A stretch of 49,472 nt of DNA. It comes from Methylocystis sp. Lineage in GTDB: Bacteria; Pseudomonadota; Alphaproteobacteria; Rhizobiales; Beijerinckiaceae. How positions within the stretch are numbered: the stretch's first letter is position 1; each line of letters begins with the position of its first letter. Shown in pieces: positions 38,401 through 47,433 of this stretch. The translations under genes were made by a program, and so were the position numbers. The DNA lies in assembly GCA_020252485.1 (NCBI GenBank), contig JADCCX010000037.1:1-49472 (forward strand). The letters are read 5' to 3'. The notes below the pieces were generated by a model. The model searched no databases, had not been told where the DNA came from, and saw nothing but the letters and a program-made list of their open reading frames with translations.

Positions 38401-38867
38401 CGGCGCTGCGCCGCCTGGTCGCCGAATCCGGCCCGGATCAGCAGCGCGTGTCGGTGACCGACACGCAATTCACCAAGATGCGGATCGATTTCAGCCGCGA
38501 AGGAACGGAAACGATCATCAAGGACGCTGTGATTTTCGGCAACCAGCTCGGGCTGACATTCAACGGCGTCGTCGACCAGGCGCGGGATCGCATCAGCCTT
38601 TCGGGAACCTATGTTCCAGCCTATGGGCTGAACAATGCTTTCTCGCAGATTCCGCTTTTCGGCAGCCTGCTGGGCGGCGGGCGCAACGAAGGGCTTCTGG
38701 CCGTGACCTTCGGCGTCGCAGGCCGAGCCTCGCAGCCGATTGTGACTGTCAATCCGCTATCAGCCGTAGCGCCCGGCATCTTCCGCAAGATCTTCGAATT
38801 CCGCAACGAGACGACCGTAAACCCTTTGCCGCGGGGCAACGGCGACGCCAGATCCAGTCCTAACTGA
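35454..38867 (+). CDS. AsmA/YhdP-like large envelope protein
   Basis: A protein of about 1137 residues with one membrane segment near the N-terminus (about 37-61) and an otherwise periplasmic, beta-rich body. The organisation (DUF3971/AsmA-2-type) and the C-terminal LSGTYVPAYGLNNAFSQIPLFGSLLGG, followed by LLAVTFGVAGRASQPIVTVNPLSAVAPG, are hallmarks of YhdP-type AsmA relatives. These are implicated in moving phospholipids between membranes. I use the ATG at 35454 (MNDCPTSQS); ATG 35382 is in frame and adds 24 residues. It is a single gene, promoted in the 150-base gap shared with bcp, and ends 58 bases before tRNA-Gln. Confidence 0.88.
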   Translation: MNDCPTSQSAQVTAAEDMPPQAAVRAPMARRKRSLWGRFAVAFVSLVMMTGIAVALAGMMLSRRPIEVDFLSERIASSLEQRIGAGVDVGVGRTVIEKSDGGLSLHIQNITIRNAAGREILRSPDAVVAFTPRQLLTFRLSPDRLALRGMALRAEITANNEILFHAGAVPSGPGSAPPQTSLSFQDIVSFVMGLGESGGLSALAIDDASLTVQDRRNGKEITFQSMALAFESAGDGSFEARGSLRKDQETVPMTVKVSEAEGRRRIEARISQLGNAVLHALLGAETNQFTLESKLSLGADVVVAPDGSVSDLILVGALGAGQALLPHWDDNPIRIDEATVRASWSAASPNGGEMKAAFRGGGAAITLAGPIDAIDGWGGPVRWLASGGQWALPRLAPDDDIVTVDKAEMVAAFTPSDLSLNIERLALAGPGTNLNLSAKIVNDAGLPGLHATAEARNMPIRNLLRWWPPKSAIPARLFLIDSVRGGELTRVNMRLAMPGPVFRDSVNLKPLPREAVDVEVAVENAVVALAPNVPLIAGIFGRGKLDSLSSTSTMSSGFVDVRPGQRIQLMDGTLMLTRLDTFTPEASFQAKSTAPLEALAEVLRLPGVRDLHSLDIDPANIRGQFEGDVTVSLPLGTVLTPANVTTEVNGKMTGVTIEKAMGRDRLENASFTISTDASGIDVKGEGRWLGVPVSLTLENDARDKSLTTVLTFTLDDAAMKRRGIHLGSHLTGPLPIKVTALKPPNGVTTAAVEIDLTKAAIDGLFPGFQKPAGRPGRASFDVQEKPTGFSVQNFVIESGVSAFRGQAELLTDGTVNSAKFSLFRVSPGDNVRLDFDRQGATSRVVIRGNNLDARPFLRVLNQGDTQRKDPDKDVDIDIKTTLLSGHGGEVMTGADVRVIIKGGQLRQLNVGGRINAQPLTITSRPVGDSALVTIESDDAGAFFRYLDLYSRMYGGDLTAQITPASTRISGFMIARNFTLRNEPALRRLVAESGPDQQRVSVTDTQFTKMRIDFSREGTETIIKDAVIFGNQLGLTFNGVVDQARDRISLSGTYVPAYGLNNAFSQIPLFGSLLGGGRNEGLLAVTFGVAGRASQPIVTVNPLSAVAPGIFRKIFEFRNETTVNPLPRGNGDARSSPN

Positions 38868-38893
38868 AAAAGCCGTTTCGGCCACATTGCCCT

Positions 38894-38919
38894 CGCCGAT
38901 TGAAGCGGCTAAGGCAGCG
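38894..38919 (+). repeat. Partial duplicate of the tRNA-Gln 5' half
   Basis: AAGCGGCTAAGGCAGCG (38903-38919) repeats the tRNA-Gln D-arm AAGCGGTAAGGCAGCG (38938-38953) with a single inserted C. A preceding TCGCC also matches. It sits seven bases upstream of the tRNA, cannot fold as a whole tRNA, and is best read as a decayed fragment of a duplication. Confidence 0.5.
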
Positions 38920-38925
38920 TCGCGT

Positions 38926-39000
38926 TGGGGCGTCGCCAAGCGGTAAGGCAGCGGTTTTTGGTACCGCCATTCCCAGGTTCGAATCCTGGCGCCCCAGCCA
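38926..39000 (+). tRNA. tRNA-Gln (TTG anticodon)
   Basis: A full cloverleaf. The acceptor strands TGGGGCG / CGCCCCA pair over seven bases and the D-arm contains AAGCGGTAAGG. The anticodon stem GCGGT/ACCGC encloses the loop TTTTGGT with anticodon TTG at 38958-38960. The T-arm CCAGG-TTCGAAT-CCTGG is intact. Discriminator G is at 38997 and CCA is encoded at 38998-39000. It reads CAA and, by wobble, CAG codons. The 3' part is the likely attachment site of the integrase remnant that follows. Confidence 0.95.
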
Positions 39001-39992
39001 AATCCCATTTTTCTTTCGTATGACGCCTTCCGGCGTTCTCGCCGGGATGGGTGCGGCGACGGCTTCCGCGATGATATCAAAGGATTGCCGGAATATGGCG
39101 GTGAGTTCGCCATCATTCCAGGTGCAGTCCGATCCTAGGCCGTTCACCGCGTTCAGCCTCCTCACGAAGACCGGCAGATCATTGGCGGGCAAGGCAGCAT
39201 GGCGGCCTCGGGCCAACCGCTTGCGAGACGGGAGCAGAACAGCAAGGTGACCCCTCCAACGAGCAGGATTCCCATCGCTCCGGCGGTTCCTTGCTATCGC
39301 AGCGTCAAGCACCCTCTCAATACGGCCGCGCAAGCGCGAAGCCGTCTCATTCTTGGTGCTCCAGATTGGATTGAGGATCGCCAGGACATGATCGGTCGTG
39401 ATCTGATCGACGCCCATGCTCCAGATCGGCTTCGCATAGGTGGTCAAGGTTGAGCGCCATTGCGCCTTATGCTTCTCGTTCTTGAAGCTGCCTTCGATTG
39501 AGGCCATGAGATCTTCAGCCGCCTCGCCGAAAGTTGGGGTCCTGCGCAGAAACCGCTCAAGCGCGGCACGAACCGAGATGGGATCATTTCCGGCAGCTAC
39601 GAGGGAACGGGCATACGCTGCTTTTTCCCGGGCTTGCGCCAAGCTGACGGATGCAGCCGCGCCTAGCCCCATCTCGCGCGTTCGCCCGGCGTAGGTATAC
39701 CGCATGACCCACTGCTTCCGGATGCCTTCACCGGATATTACAAGGTAGAGGCCTCCGCCGCCGCTGTGCCGTCCATCCGGCTTCGGCCCTGAGACCTCAC
39801 GCGCAGTCAGCTTGTCAAGACCCCGACCCATCTTCAGCCCTCACTCGATCCCACTTCCAATCCCACCTGCAGCGCGCGCTATCGAGCGTCTCCCGGATGC
39901 ATCGAGCGTGAAATCACGATTTTAAGCTATTGCAATCAATCGATAATGTGCGTTATCCAGCGTCATCGGGAAGCCTCCAGAACCCGTTGTGA

Positions 39993-40012
39993 GGCGGACA
40001 CTCTCTCCGCCA
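39993..40012 (+). repeat. Short hairpin resembling a tRNA-Ser 3' end, upstream of rnd
   Basis: GGCGGA-CACTCTC-TCCGCC forms a 6-base stem (39993-39998 with 40006-40011). The stretch CACTCTCTCCGCCA (39999-40012) is also what the 3' end of many tRNA-Ser genes looks like, though no T-arm or other tRNA part precedes it. It lies in the roughly 195-base gap between the integrase stub and rnd, which otherwise holds no recognisable gene. A simple hairpin in the rnd leader is an equally good reading. Confidence 0.35.
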
Positions 40013-40026
40013 CCCCAAGGCGGGCA

Positions 40027-41187
40027 ATGAGTCTGATCACCACGACCGAGGACCTGGCGGCTCTTTGCAGCAGGCTCGCCACGCATCCCTATGTCACGGT
40101 CGATACGGAGTTCATGCGCGAGACGACGTTCTGGCCGAAGCTTTGCGTCATCCAGCTCGCCAGCGAGGAGGAAGCCGCAGCGATCGATGCGCTCGCCGAT
40201 GGCATCGATCTTTCACCGTTCATCGCGCTCATGAACAACGAGGCGGTGCTGAAGGTTTTCCATGCCGCGCGGCAGGATATCGAAATCATCTGGAAGATGT
40301 CGGGGACGACGCCCAAGCCCCTGTTTGACACGCAGGTCGCGGCCATGGTCTGCGGCTTCGGCGATCAGGTATCCTATGAGCAGCTTGCCGCCAGCCTCGC
40401 CAATGCCCGCATCGACAAATCGTCACGCTTCACCGATTGGTCGCGGCGGCCGCTGACCGAGGCTCAGATCACCTATGCCCTTGCGGATGTGACGCATCTG
40501 CGCGTCATCTATACGAAGCTCGCCGCGAAACTGTCCAAAACGGAGCGGACCGCCTGGCTGACCGAGGAGATCAGCTTCCTGACCGCGGTCGAGACCTATG
40601 AACAGAAGCCGGAAAACGCCTGGCTTCGGCTGCGCGCCCGGGCCCGCAAACCCCGCGATCTCGCGATCCTGATGCAGCTGGCCGCCTGGCGGGAGGAAGA
40701 GGCCCAGGCGCGCGATGTTCCCCGCTCCCGTGTGCTCAAGGACGACACGCTTGTCGATATCGCCTTGTCGGCGCCCGACAGCATCGAGGCGCTCGGCCGC
40801 TTGCGCACCATTCCTCAGGGTTACGAGCGCTCAAAGACCGGTCAGGATGTCGTCAGCTGTGTCCAGCGTGTCCTGCACCGGGATGCATCGACCTATCCCA
40901 AGCCGGATCGGGACAAGCCGGCTTCCGGCGCAGCTTCCGCCGTTGTCCAGCTTCTCAAGGTTTTGCTGCAATCGATCTCGGAGCGGCATCAGGTGGCCGC
41001 CAAAATGATCGCGACCGTGGACGAACTCGAGATGATCGCCGGCGACGGCAACGCCGATACGCCGGCCCTCAAGGGCTGGCGCTACGAGCTCTTCGGCCAG
41101 CAGGCGCTGGAGCTCAAGGCGGGCCGTCTGGCGCTCTCCGTCGAGAACGGCAGGATCGTCACCCGCGCGGCAACGGCCGCCGATTGA
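40027..41187 (+). CDS. rnd: Ribonuclease D
   Basis: A 386-residue 3'-5' exoribonuclease that trims tRNA and other stable-RNA ends. The DEDDy exonuclease residues are visible: [10 protein letters not shown] (D, E), [11 protein letters not shown] (D) and [11 protein letters not shown] (Y, D). A HRDC-type RNA-binding domain follows at about 205-285 ([32 protein letters not shown]). The start ATG at 40027 (MSLITTTED) is preferred over an upstream ATG at 39946 because it begins the conserved fold. The gene is alone on this strand, facing ppx. Confidence 0.95.
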   Translation: MSLITTTEDLAALCSRLATHPYVTVDTEFMRETTFWPKLCVIQLASEEEAAAIDALADGIDLSPFIALMNNEAVLKVFHAARQDIEIIWKMSGTTPKPLFDTQVAAMVCGFGDQVSYEQLAASLANARIDKSSRFTDWSRRPLTEAQITYALADVTHLRVIYTKLAAKLSKTERTAWLTEEISFLTAVETYEQKPENAWLRLRARARKPRDLAILMQLAAWREEEAQARDVPRSRVLKDDTLVDIALSAPDSIEALGRLRTIPQGYERSKTGQDVVSCVQRVLHRDASTYPKPDRDKPASGAASAVVQLLKVLLQSISERHQVAAKMIATVDELEMIAGDGNADTPALKGWRYELFGQQALELKAGRLALSVENGRIVTRAATAAD

Positions 41188-41242
41188 GTTCGGGCTGTTT
41201 TCTTCGGCAAATGCTCTGCGAGTCTTACAGCTGCAATGCCCC

Positions 41243-42751
41243 CTAAATCCGGGGAGAGATGATGATCCTCGGCTCAAGCGCCAGCAGGCGCGCGAGTTGC
41301 CGCATCCGGTTCGCCAGCCTGTCGCTGTTCAATGCCGCGAGCTCCGGCGCCAGGAAGAGCACGAGCGTCCTGCCCTCGCGAAGCAAAGGCGCCCGCGGCA
41401 GCACGCCAGGCATCGACGCCGAGAGGATATAGGCCACCCGCATCGCGGCGCCCAGGATGCGCGCCCTTTCATGCAGCCGCGTTGAGGCCAGTTCGCGCAG
41501 ACGCGGGCTCAGCTCATCGTCGGAAAGTCCGACATGCCGGTAGAAGACGGCCAGCGCCACAAACACCCGTCCCGGATGGTCAACGCCGCCGAAGGCCGCA
41601 TGCGAGATGATGTTGAGGCTCTGTTCGCCCCGGTAATCGGGATGCGCCCGCCAGCCGATATCGGCCATCAGACAAGCCGCTGTGCGCAGGCGCTGGTCCT
41701 CTGCCGTCTCGTCCAGGCCGGTCGAGACAAAGAGCTTATCCGCCCAATCCACCAGTTCGTTGCCGTGGCGCGGCGATCGCGAGCGCAGGAGATTGAGTTC
41801 GCTGGCGCCCACGATCAGCGGATCCTGGCGGCGCTCCGCCGGCTCCAGCAATTCATAGAGCAGCCCCTCACGCACGCCCATGGCGGAGAAAACGACCTGG
41901 CTGCATTCGCTTTCCTGCAGCGCCTTCTCCAGCACCAGGGCTCCGAGCGCGAGCAGCGGGCGGCGCGCCGAGGATACGGTTTCGATCGAAGTCATCGTCT
42001 CGGGCTCGACACGCTGGACCATCCGGCAGAAATCGATCGCTTCGCTGGCCGCCAGGGAATAACCGTGCATGACGTTGAGGGGGTAACCCACTTGCCTCAT
42101 GTGGAGGCGTGCGAGCGACCGCCAGGTGCCGCCCACGGCATAGAAGCTGCGCCGCTTGCCTTCGAGCTTCACCTTGGAGAGGGCGGACCGCACGATCTTC
42201 GCCGCCTTCTTGAGCGAACCGTCGGATGCATCCATGAGCGCCAGCCCGCCGAGCTTGACGCTGGCGCCCTTGCCCATCCTCGCGCCATGGATGTCGATCA
42301 ATTCGAGGCTGCCGCCGCCGAGGTCCCCGACAATGCCGTCAGGTTTATGGAAACCCGACAGAACCCCCATGGCGGAGAGCAGCGCCTCCCGCTGGCCGGA
42401 GATCAATTCGACAGGAGCGCCGATGGCGGCCTGCGCCTTCCGGATGAAATCGTCGCCGTTGTCGGCATCGCGCGCCGCAGCCGTCGCCAGCACCTTGACC
42501 GACCGGATGTCCATCAGTTCGATGAGCAATCTGAACCGGGCCAGCGATTGAAGGGCGAGGATGACGCCATCCTCGGGCAATTTGCCGGTCTTCGTGACGC
42601 CGCGGCCCAGCCCGCACAGCACCTTTTCGTTGAAGATCGGCGTCGGCGCGCGGGTCAGACCCTCGTAAGCCACAAGCCTGATCGAGTTCGAACCGATATC
42701 GACAACCGCGACAGGCTCCGCCAGCCGCAGCCGACCCTTGGGATCAGACAT
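41243..42751 (-). CDS. ppx: Exopolyphosphatase (Ppx), long form
   Basis: A 502-residue Ppx/GppA enzyme removing terminal phosphates from polyphosphate. [16 protein letters not shown] is the first phosphate loop. [11 protein letters not shown] carries the catalytic region and [14 protein letters not shown] the second loop. The C-terminal half (about 310-500) is the helical HD-like domain, with [17 protein letters not shown]. The start at 42751 overlaps the ppk1 stop by eight bases, so PPK1 and Ppx are translationally coupled, the classic pair for building and degrading polyphosphate. An upstream ATG (42805) lies within ppk1. Confidence 0.94.
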   Translation of the reverse strand: MSDPKGRLRLAEPVAVVDIGSNSIRLVAYEGLTRAPTPIFNEKVLCGLGRGVTKTGKLPEDGVILALQSLARFRLLIELMDIRSVKVLATAAARDADNGDDFIRKAQAAIGAPVELISGQREALLSAMGVLSGFHKPDGIVGDLGGGSLELIDIHGARMGKGASVKLGGLALMDASDGSLKKAAKIVRSALSKVKLEGKRRSFYAVGGTWRSLARLHMRQVGYPLNVMHGYSLAASEAIDFCRMVQRVEPETMTSIETVSSARRPLLALGALVLEKALQESECSQVVFSAMGVREGLLYELLEPAERRQDPLIVGASELNLLRSRSPRHGNELVDWADKLFVSTGLDETAEDQRLRTAACLMADIGWRAHPDYRGEQSLNIISHAAFGGVDHPGRVFVALAVFYRHVGLSDDELSPRLRELASTRLHERARILGAAMRVAYILSASMPGVLPRAPLLREGRTLVLFLAPELAALNSDRLANRMRQLARLLALEPRIIISPRI

Positions 42752-44927
42752 TGCGTCGTTGCTTAAGCAGGCTTCTCGGGCTGGATTCCTGAAGAGATTT
42801 ACCACGGCCGGAAAGACTCGGATTCGTCATGAAATAGCGATGGGCGTTGAACGCGTGCTCAGCATCCTCGGGCGCCAGGCGAACGCTGGAGCCATCCGCC
42901 AATACCCGCCAGCTCTGCTCGTTGTCGAGCAGGTTGGCGGCCATGACCTGGTCCAAAACCTGTTCATGCACAGTTGGATTGAGGATCGGGACGAGCGATT
43001 CCACCCGCCGGTCGAGGTTGCGGGGCATCAGATCCGCCGACGAGATGTAGACGGCGGCTTTCGGATGGGGCAATCCATGCCCGTCGCCGAAGGCATAGAT
43101 GCGGGTATGTTCAAGAAAACGCCCGACGATCGATTTGACGCGGATGTTTTCCGACAGGCCCGGCACGCCCGGCCTCAGGCAGCAAATCCCGCGCACGATC
43201 AGATCGATCTGCACCCCGGCGTTGCTGGCATCATAGAGCTTGTCGATAATGACGGGATCAACCAGCGAGTTGCATTTCGCCCAGATGGCTGCAGGCCGTC
43301 CGTTCTCCGCATGATCGATCTCGGTCTCGATATGCTCGATCAGGCGGGGCTTCAGGCTGATCGGCGACACGGCCATGTGCTCAAGGCCCTGCGGCTCGGC
43401 ATATCCGGTGATGAAATTGAAAATCCGTGAGACATCGCGGCCCATGGCCGGATTGGCGGTGAACAACGACAGATCAGTGTAAACCTTCGCCGTCTGGGGA
43501 TGGTAATTGCCTGTGCCGAGGTGGCAATAGGTGACAAGATTGCCGGCCTCGCGCCTGACGACCATCGACAGCTTGGCGTGCGTCTTCAGCTCGATGAACC
43601 CGAAGACCACCTGCACGCCCGCGCGCTCCAGGTCGCGCGCCCAGCGGATATTGGCCTCCTCATCGAAGCGGGCTTTCAATTCCACAAGCGCCGTAACCGA
43701 TTTTCCGGCTTCCGCCGCCTCGGCCAAAGCCTTCACGATCGGCGAGTCGTTGGACGTCCGGTAAAGCGTCTGCTTGATCGCCACCACGTTCGGATCCCGC
43801 GCCGCCTGATGCAGGAATTGAACGACCACATCGAAGGATTCGTATGGGTGGTGGACGATCAGATCCTTCTGCCGGATGGCGGCGAAGCAATTGCCGCCCT
43901 GCTCCCTGATCCGCTCCGGAAAGCGTGCGTTATAGGCCTCGAACTTCAGGTCCGGCCGCTCCAGAGAGACGAGTTGCGAGAGGTCGTTCAACGCCAGCAT
44001 GCCATCGACGAGGAAGACTTCATCGGCCTTGACGCGCTGTTCGCGGATGACGAAGGCCCGCAGACTCTCCGGCATCGACTCGTCGATCTCAAGCCGGATC
44101 ACCACGCCCCGCTTGCGCTGCTTCAGCATGGTCTCGAAGACGCGGACGAGGTCTTCCGCCTCCTCCTCGATCTCCACGTCGGAATCGCGGATGACGCGGA
44201 AGGCGCCGACGCCGCGCAAGGCATAGCCGGGAAAAAGCTTGCCGATGAACAGCCGGATGACATGTTCCAGCATGATGCAGCGGTAGCCGCCGGCTTCGCC
44301 CGTGTCGGGCAGCTTGATGAACCGCTCGATTTTCTGCGGCATGCGGATCAGCGCGCGCAGCTGCCGCCCGTCGTTCGCCCGCTGCAGCGACAGCGCCATC
44401 GAGAAGCCGAGATTGGGAATGAACGGGAACGGATGCGCCGGATCGATCGCCAGCGGCGTCAGGACGGGAAAGATTGCGTGGAGGAAGTGATCCTCCAGCC
44501 AGCGCGCCTCCAGCTCGGAGAGCGTGTTCGCTTCGGCGATCGTGATGCCGGCCGCCTCAAGCTCGTGACGGAGCGTCTTCCAGCGGGCCTGCTGGTCCGC
44601 GGTGAGCCGCTGCACCCGCTCTCCGATCTTCACCAATTGTTCGGCGGGCGCCAGGCCATCCTCGGACACGGTTGTCACCCCGGCCACGACCTGCTCCGTC
44701 AGGCCCGACACCCGCACCATGAAGAATTCATCAAGATTGGTGGCCGAAATCGAGAGGAAACGCAGTTTTTCGAGGACGGGATGATGCGGATTGGAGGCTT
44801 CCTCCAGCACGCGGGCGTTGAATTCAAGCCAGGATAGCTCGCGGTTGATGAACCGCGCCGGCAAATGCCTCAGGGCCATGCCCTCATCTTCCGCTTTCCG
44901 GGTCATCGGACGCCGCCTTCCGGGCAT
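42744..44927 (-). CDS. ppk1: Polyphosphate kinase 1
   Basis: A 727-residue enzyme polymerising the gamma-phosphate of ATP into polyphosphate. [19 protein letters not shown] is the conserved N-terminal signature. [33 protein letters not shown] marks the start of the C1 domain. [22 protein letters not shown] and [22 protein letters not shown] follow; the latter holds the autophosphorylated histidine of the phospholipase-D-like fold. The stop overlaps ppx. ATG 44927 fits the family length; ATG 44906 is also possible. Bases 44928-45012 hold no gene. Confidence 0.97.
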   Translation of the reverse strand: MPGRRRPMTRKAEDEGMALRHLPARFINRELSWLEFNARVLEEASNPHHPVLEKLRFLSISATNLDEFFMVRVSGLTEQVVAGVTTVSEDGLAPAEQLVKIGERVQRLTADQQARWKTLRHELEAAGITIAEANTLSELEARWLEDHFLHAIFPVLTPLAIDPAHPFPFIPNLGFSMALSLQRANDGRQLRALIRMPQKIERFIKLPDTGEAGGYRCIMLEHVIRLFIGKLFPGYALRGVGAFRVIRDSDVEIEEEAEDLVRVFETMLKQRKRGVVIRLEIDESMPESLRAFVIREQRVKADEVFLVDGMLALNDLSQLVSLERPDLKFEAYNARFPERIREQGGNCFAAIRQKDLIVHHPYESFDVVVQFLHQAARDPNVVAIKQTLYRTSNDSPIVKALAEAAEAGKSVTALVELKARFDEEANIRWARDLERAGVQVVFGFIELKTHAKLSMVVRREAGNLVTYCHLGTGNYHPQTAKVYTDLSLFTANPAMGRDVSRIFNFITGYAEPQGLEHMAVSPISLKPRLIEHIETEIDHAENGRPAAIWAKCNSLVDPVIIDKLYDASNAGVQIDLIVRGICCLRPGVPGLSENIRVKSIVGRFLEHTRIYAFGDGHGLPHPKAAVYISSADLMPRNLDRRVESLVPILNPTVHEQVLDQVMAANLLDNEQSWRVLADGSSVRLAPEDAEHAFNAHRYFMTNPSLSGRGKSLQESSPRSLLKQRRNV

Positions 44928-45012
44928 GGTTCTGTCTCTCCCGCCGCCATGGTTTCTGTTGGCAGAGCAGTTGTGACACGATCATGACGGCAAACGCCAC
45001 CCGTAACCGCAA

Positions 45013-45690
45013 TTACGTTTCCGACGTCCAGCCCAGGACCTCCGCCGCCAGCGGGCGCGACAGCCGGCGGCCCCGCGCCAGCGCCTCACGGTCGAGGCGC
45101 TCGACCATTGCCCGGACGGCGGCGAAGGAGCGCCCGGTGCGCAGGCAAAGGTAATCGACGAGCGCTGTATCCACGACCAGCTGACGATCGACGAAGAGCT
45201 TGACGAAGAGCGCCTTGATCAGCGCATCGTCGGGCGCAGCGATCCTGACCATCGGCATCCGCCGCAGGCGCGAAAGAAGATCAGGCGTCGCAATCCTGAG
45301 TTCGGACGGCGCCCGGTCGCCGGTGATCAGCAGGAAGGCCTGGCGCTCCTGCGCCAGATTGATCAGGTGAAAGAGCGCCGCCTCGTCGAGCCCCGGGCGC
45401 TCGATATCCTCGACGACGACAGCGCCTGCGGCGGCCAGCGCCGGAAGGTCGGCTTGCCCCAACCCCCTCGCGGAGAGGGAACGCGCGCCAGCCCGCGACG
45501 CCCAGATCGTGGCGAGATGGGTCTTGCCCGAGGCAACCGGGCCCGCGAGGAACACCATCCGCGAAGCCCAGTCCGGCCATGCGTCGATCGTGGCGTAAGC
45601 CTCGGCATTGGATTGGCTGACGAGAAAATCCTCCTCGCCGAAGCGCGGCTCCAGCGTCAGGTCCAGAGGCAACTGGCGCGTGTCAGCCAT
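45013..45690 (-). CDS. hdaA: HdaA-type DnaA-related regulator
   Basis: A 225-residue AAA+ protein of the Hda/HdaA group that, with the beta clamp, stimulates DnaA-ATP hydrolysis to prevent re-initiation. A QLPLDL motif (about 6-11) is the clamp-binding peptide of Hda proteins. The P-loop GPVASGKTHLATIWA and a Walker-B-like VVVEDIERPGLDE follow. The DnaA domain IV helix-turn-helix is absent. It overlaps the AI-2E permease stop by eight bases and is transcribed after the phosphatidyltransferase and permease genes, as in related genomes. Confidence 0.92.
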   Translation of the reverse strand: MADTRQLPLDLTLEPRFGEEDFLVSQSNAEAYATIDAWPDWASRMVFLAGPVASGKTHLATIWASRAGARSLSARGLGQADLPALAAAGAVVVEDIERPGLDEAALFHLINLAQERQAFLLITGDRAPSELRIATPDLLSRLRRMPMVRIAAPDDALIKALFVKLFVDRQLVVDTALVDYLCLRTGRSFAAVRAMVERLDREALARGRRLSRPLAAEVLGWTSET

Positions 45691-46792
45691 CGGAAGCCGC
45701 GCTGGCGTCCCCGCTCTCCGTCGCAAGACCGCTCCTGCCGCTGTAAAGCGGGCTCGCCAGATATTGCTTGATCGCGAAGCGCACCAGAACACCGATCGCC
45801 GCCGAGACGGGAACCGCAATCAGCAGCCCAAGGAACCCGAACAGCGAGCCGGCCGCAATCAGCGCGAACATCAGCCAGACAGGATGCAGCCCCACCGACT
45901 CGCCGACGAGCTTGGGCGAAAGGATGTAGCCCTCAATGAACTGCCCGATGCCGAAGACCAGCAGGACAAGGCCCACCATGGTCCAGTCCGGCCAGAATTG
46001 CGCAATAGCCACGCCCACCGAGACCACAAGTCCAAGCATCGAGCCGACATAGGGAATAAAGCTCAGGAGTCCCGCCGAGATGCCTATCAGCAGGCCGAAG
46101 TTCAAGCCGACGAGCATCAGGCCGACAGCATACATGCCGCCGAGGATGAGGCAGACCAGCGTCTGCCCTCTGAGAAAGCTGGAAATCGCGGTGTCGATAT
46201 CGCCCATGATCTGGCGAACAGTCTCGCGCTGATCGACGGGAACCCAGCTGTCGACCCTGGCGACCATGCGATCCCAATCGAGAAGGATGTAGAACGCCAC
46301 GACCGGCGTGACGACGAGAAGCGACAGGATCCCCAGCAGTGCCTGCCCGCCCGACCAGATCGATGTCAGGAACGTGCCAAGCCAGCTCATCGCCTTCCCG
46401 ACGAAGTCGCCAAGCGAAGTCTGGAGATCATCCAATGCTTTCTCGCCGCCGACCTTCTGGAGGAGCGGTCCGCCTTGCTCGACCAGCAGAATCTGCAGCC
46501 GCGTGACGTAGCCGGGCGCCTTCTCGATGAACGCCATGACCTGCGTTCCCAGAAGCGGGACCGCAACGACGAGCAGCATCACAAACAGAAGCACGAACGC
46601 GATCAGAATAAGGAGCGACGCTCCCATCCTGCCGAGGCCCCATTTTTCCAGGCGGTCCGCCAGCGGATCAAGCAGATAGGCCAGCACCATACCGGCCGCG
46701 AACGGCATCAGCACGTCGCGCAGGATCCACACGACAGCGGCGAATATCGCGAAAGCCGACAGCCAAAAGCCTATTTTTCTTTGTAAAGTCAT
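45683..46792 (-). CDS. AI-2E family transporter (PerM/YdgG-like)
   Basis: A 369-residue inner-membrane protein with about eight hydrophobic segments and the PerM/TqsA organisation: two helices near the N-terminus ([19 protein letters not shown] and the next), a soluble stretch at about 70-150, then the conserved [18 protein letters not shown] block and [14 protein letters not shown]. The name comes from E. coli TqsA; transport of autoinducer-2 is not implied here, and recent family members are linked to Na+/H+ exchange. The start is ATG 46792. The short gap to the phosphatidyltransferase (17 bases) and the overlap with hdaA suggest one operon. Confidence 0.9.
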   Translation of the reverse strand: MTLQRKIGFWLSAFAIFAAVVWILRDVLMPFAAGMVLAYLLDPLADRLEKWGLGRMGASLLILIAFVLLFVMLLVVAVPLLGTQVMAFIEKAPGYVTRLQILLVEQGGPLLQKVGGEKALDDLQTSLGDFVGKAMSWLGTFLTSIWSGGQALLGILSLLVVTPVVAFYILLDWDRMVARVDSWVPVDQRETVRQIMGDIDTAISSFLRGQTLVCLILGGMYAVGLMLVGLNFGLLIGISAGLLSFIPYVGSMLGLVVSVGVAIAQFWPDWTMVGLVLLVFGIGQFIEGYILSPKLVGESVGLHPVWLMFALIAAGSLFGFLGLLIAVPVSAAIGVLVRFAIKQYLASPLYSGRSGLATESGDASAASDG

Positions 46793-46809
46793 CTTTTTAC
46801 AAGCATTTC

Positions 46810-47355
46810 TCAATGTTCCATATGACGAAACCATGTGGCGAGATAAGCAACCATCGATCCCAGGGTCAAGGCGGCGACGACGATCACCCCGCCTTGCACC
46901 AGCCGTTCCGACGTCACCGAGAACGAAAGCATGAACAGCATCAGCGCCGCGAAGGAAAGCTGCACCATCGTGTTGATCTTGCTGAGCTTCAGCGGATTGA
47001 TCTCCACCGGATTGTCCATGATCCAGGAAACGATCACAGCGCCGATGATCATGATGTCGCGCGAGACGATGATGACGGTCAGCCAGACCGGCACGTAGCC
47101 GCCGCTCGCCAGGGTGATGTAGATGGAGACGAGCAGCGCCTTGTCGGCAAGCGGATCGAGATAGGCGCCAAGTTCCGTGCGCATGTCGAACCGGCGCGCA
47201 ATGAAGCCATCGACCGCATCGGTGATGCTCGCCGTCGCGAACAGGACGAAGGCGATGGTCCATTCGCGGTTGAGGATCGACACGATCACGATCGGCACCA
47301 GGCAGAAGCGAAGCACCGTCAGAAGATTGGCCAGATTGAGCGCGGAAGGCTGCAT
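46810..47355 (-). CDS. CDP-alcohol phosphatidyltransferase family protein (PgsA-like)
   Basis: A 181-residue integral membrane enzyme with about five or six helices. The CDP-alcohol signature D-x2-DG-x2-AR-x8-G-x3-D-x3-D is complete: [10 protein letters not shown], then GAYLDPLAD. It transfers a phosphatidyl group from CDP-diacylglycerol to an alcohol, most often glycerol 3-phosphate, giving phosphatidylglycerol phosphate. Short, PgsA-like paralogs of this type sit before AI-2E/hdaA in alphaproteobacteria, while the main pgsA is usually elsewhere; the acceptor is therefore uncertain. It diverges from purM across 78 bases. Confidence 0.9.
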   Translation of the reverse strand: MQPSALNLANLLTVLRFCLVPIVIVSILNREWTIAFVLFATASITDAVDGFIARRFDMRTELGAYLDPLADKALLVSIYITLASGGYVPVWLTVIIVSRDIMIIGAVIVSWIMDNPVEINPLKLSKINTMVQLSFAALMLFMLSFSVTSERLVQGGVIVVAALTLGSMVAYLATWFRHMEH

Positions 47356-47433
47356 GCTGCCGCGACGATAGCGAAGTTGCTGCGCTTGCCAAGGCGGACC
47401 TTAGCGACTACCCGGCCATGGCGAGGTTTTTTC

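Larger units (their letters stand above)
38860..39831 (-). pseudogene. Truncated P4-type tyrosine integrase
   Basis: An open frame of 323 codons on the strand opposite tRNA-Gln. Residues 1-85 match the N-terminal DUF4102 arm-binding domain ([30 protein letters not shown]). About 95-230 match the core-binding domain (FGEAAEDLMAS, W-R-S-T-L-T-T-Y-A) and end at LPVFVRRLNAVNG, just where the catalytic domain should begin. The R...HxxR...Y catalytic residues are missing. Beyond residue 230 (about 39141) the frame carries unrelated sequence and then the antisense of the tRNA (WLGRQDSNLG). The position matches P4-like integrases that insert into tRNA 3' ends. It is a non-functional relic of a lost or deleted island. 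Confidence 0.85.

Noticed and set aside
37101-38468. 455-codon minus-strand frame within the AsmA-like gene
   Set aside because: Composition typical of antisense reading; the plus-strand gene is continuous and has the family C-terminus.
38868-38885. Minus-strand GCCG-AAA-CGGC-TTTTT as a terminator beyond tRNA-Gln
   Set aside because: The stem is only four pairs; too weak to call.
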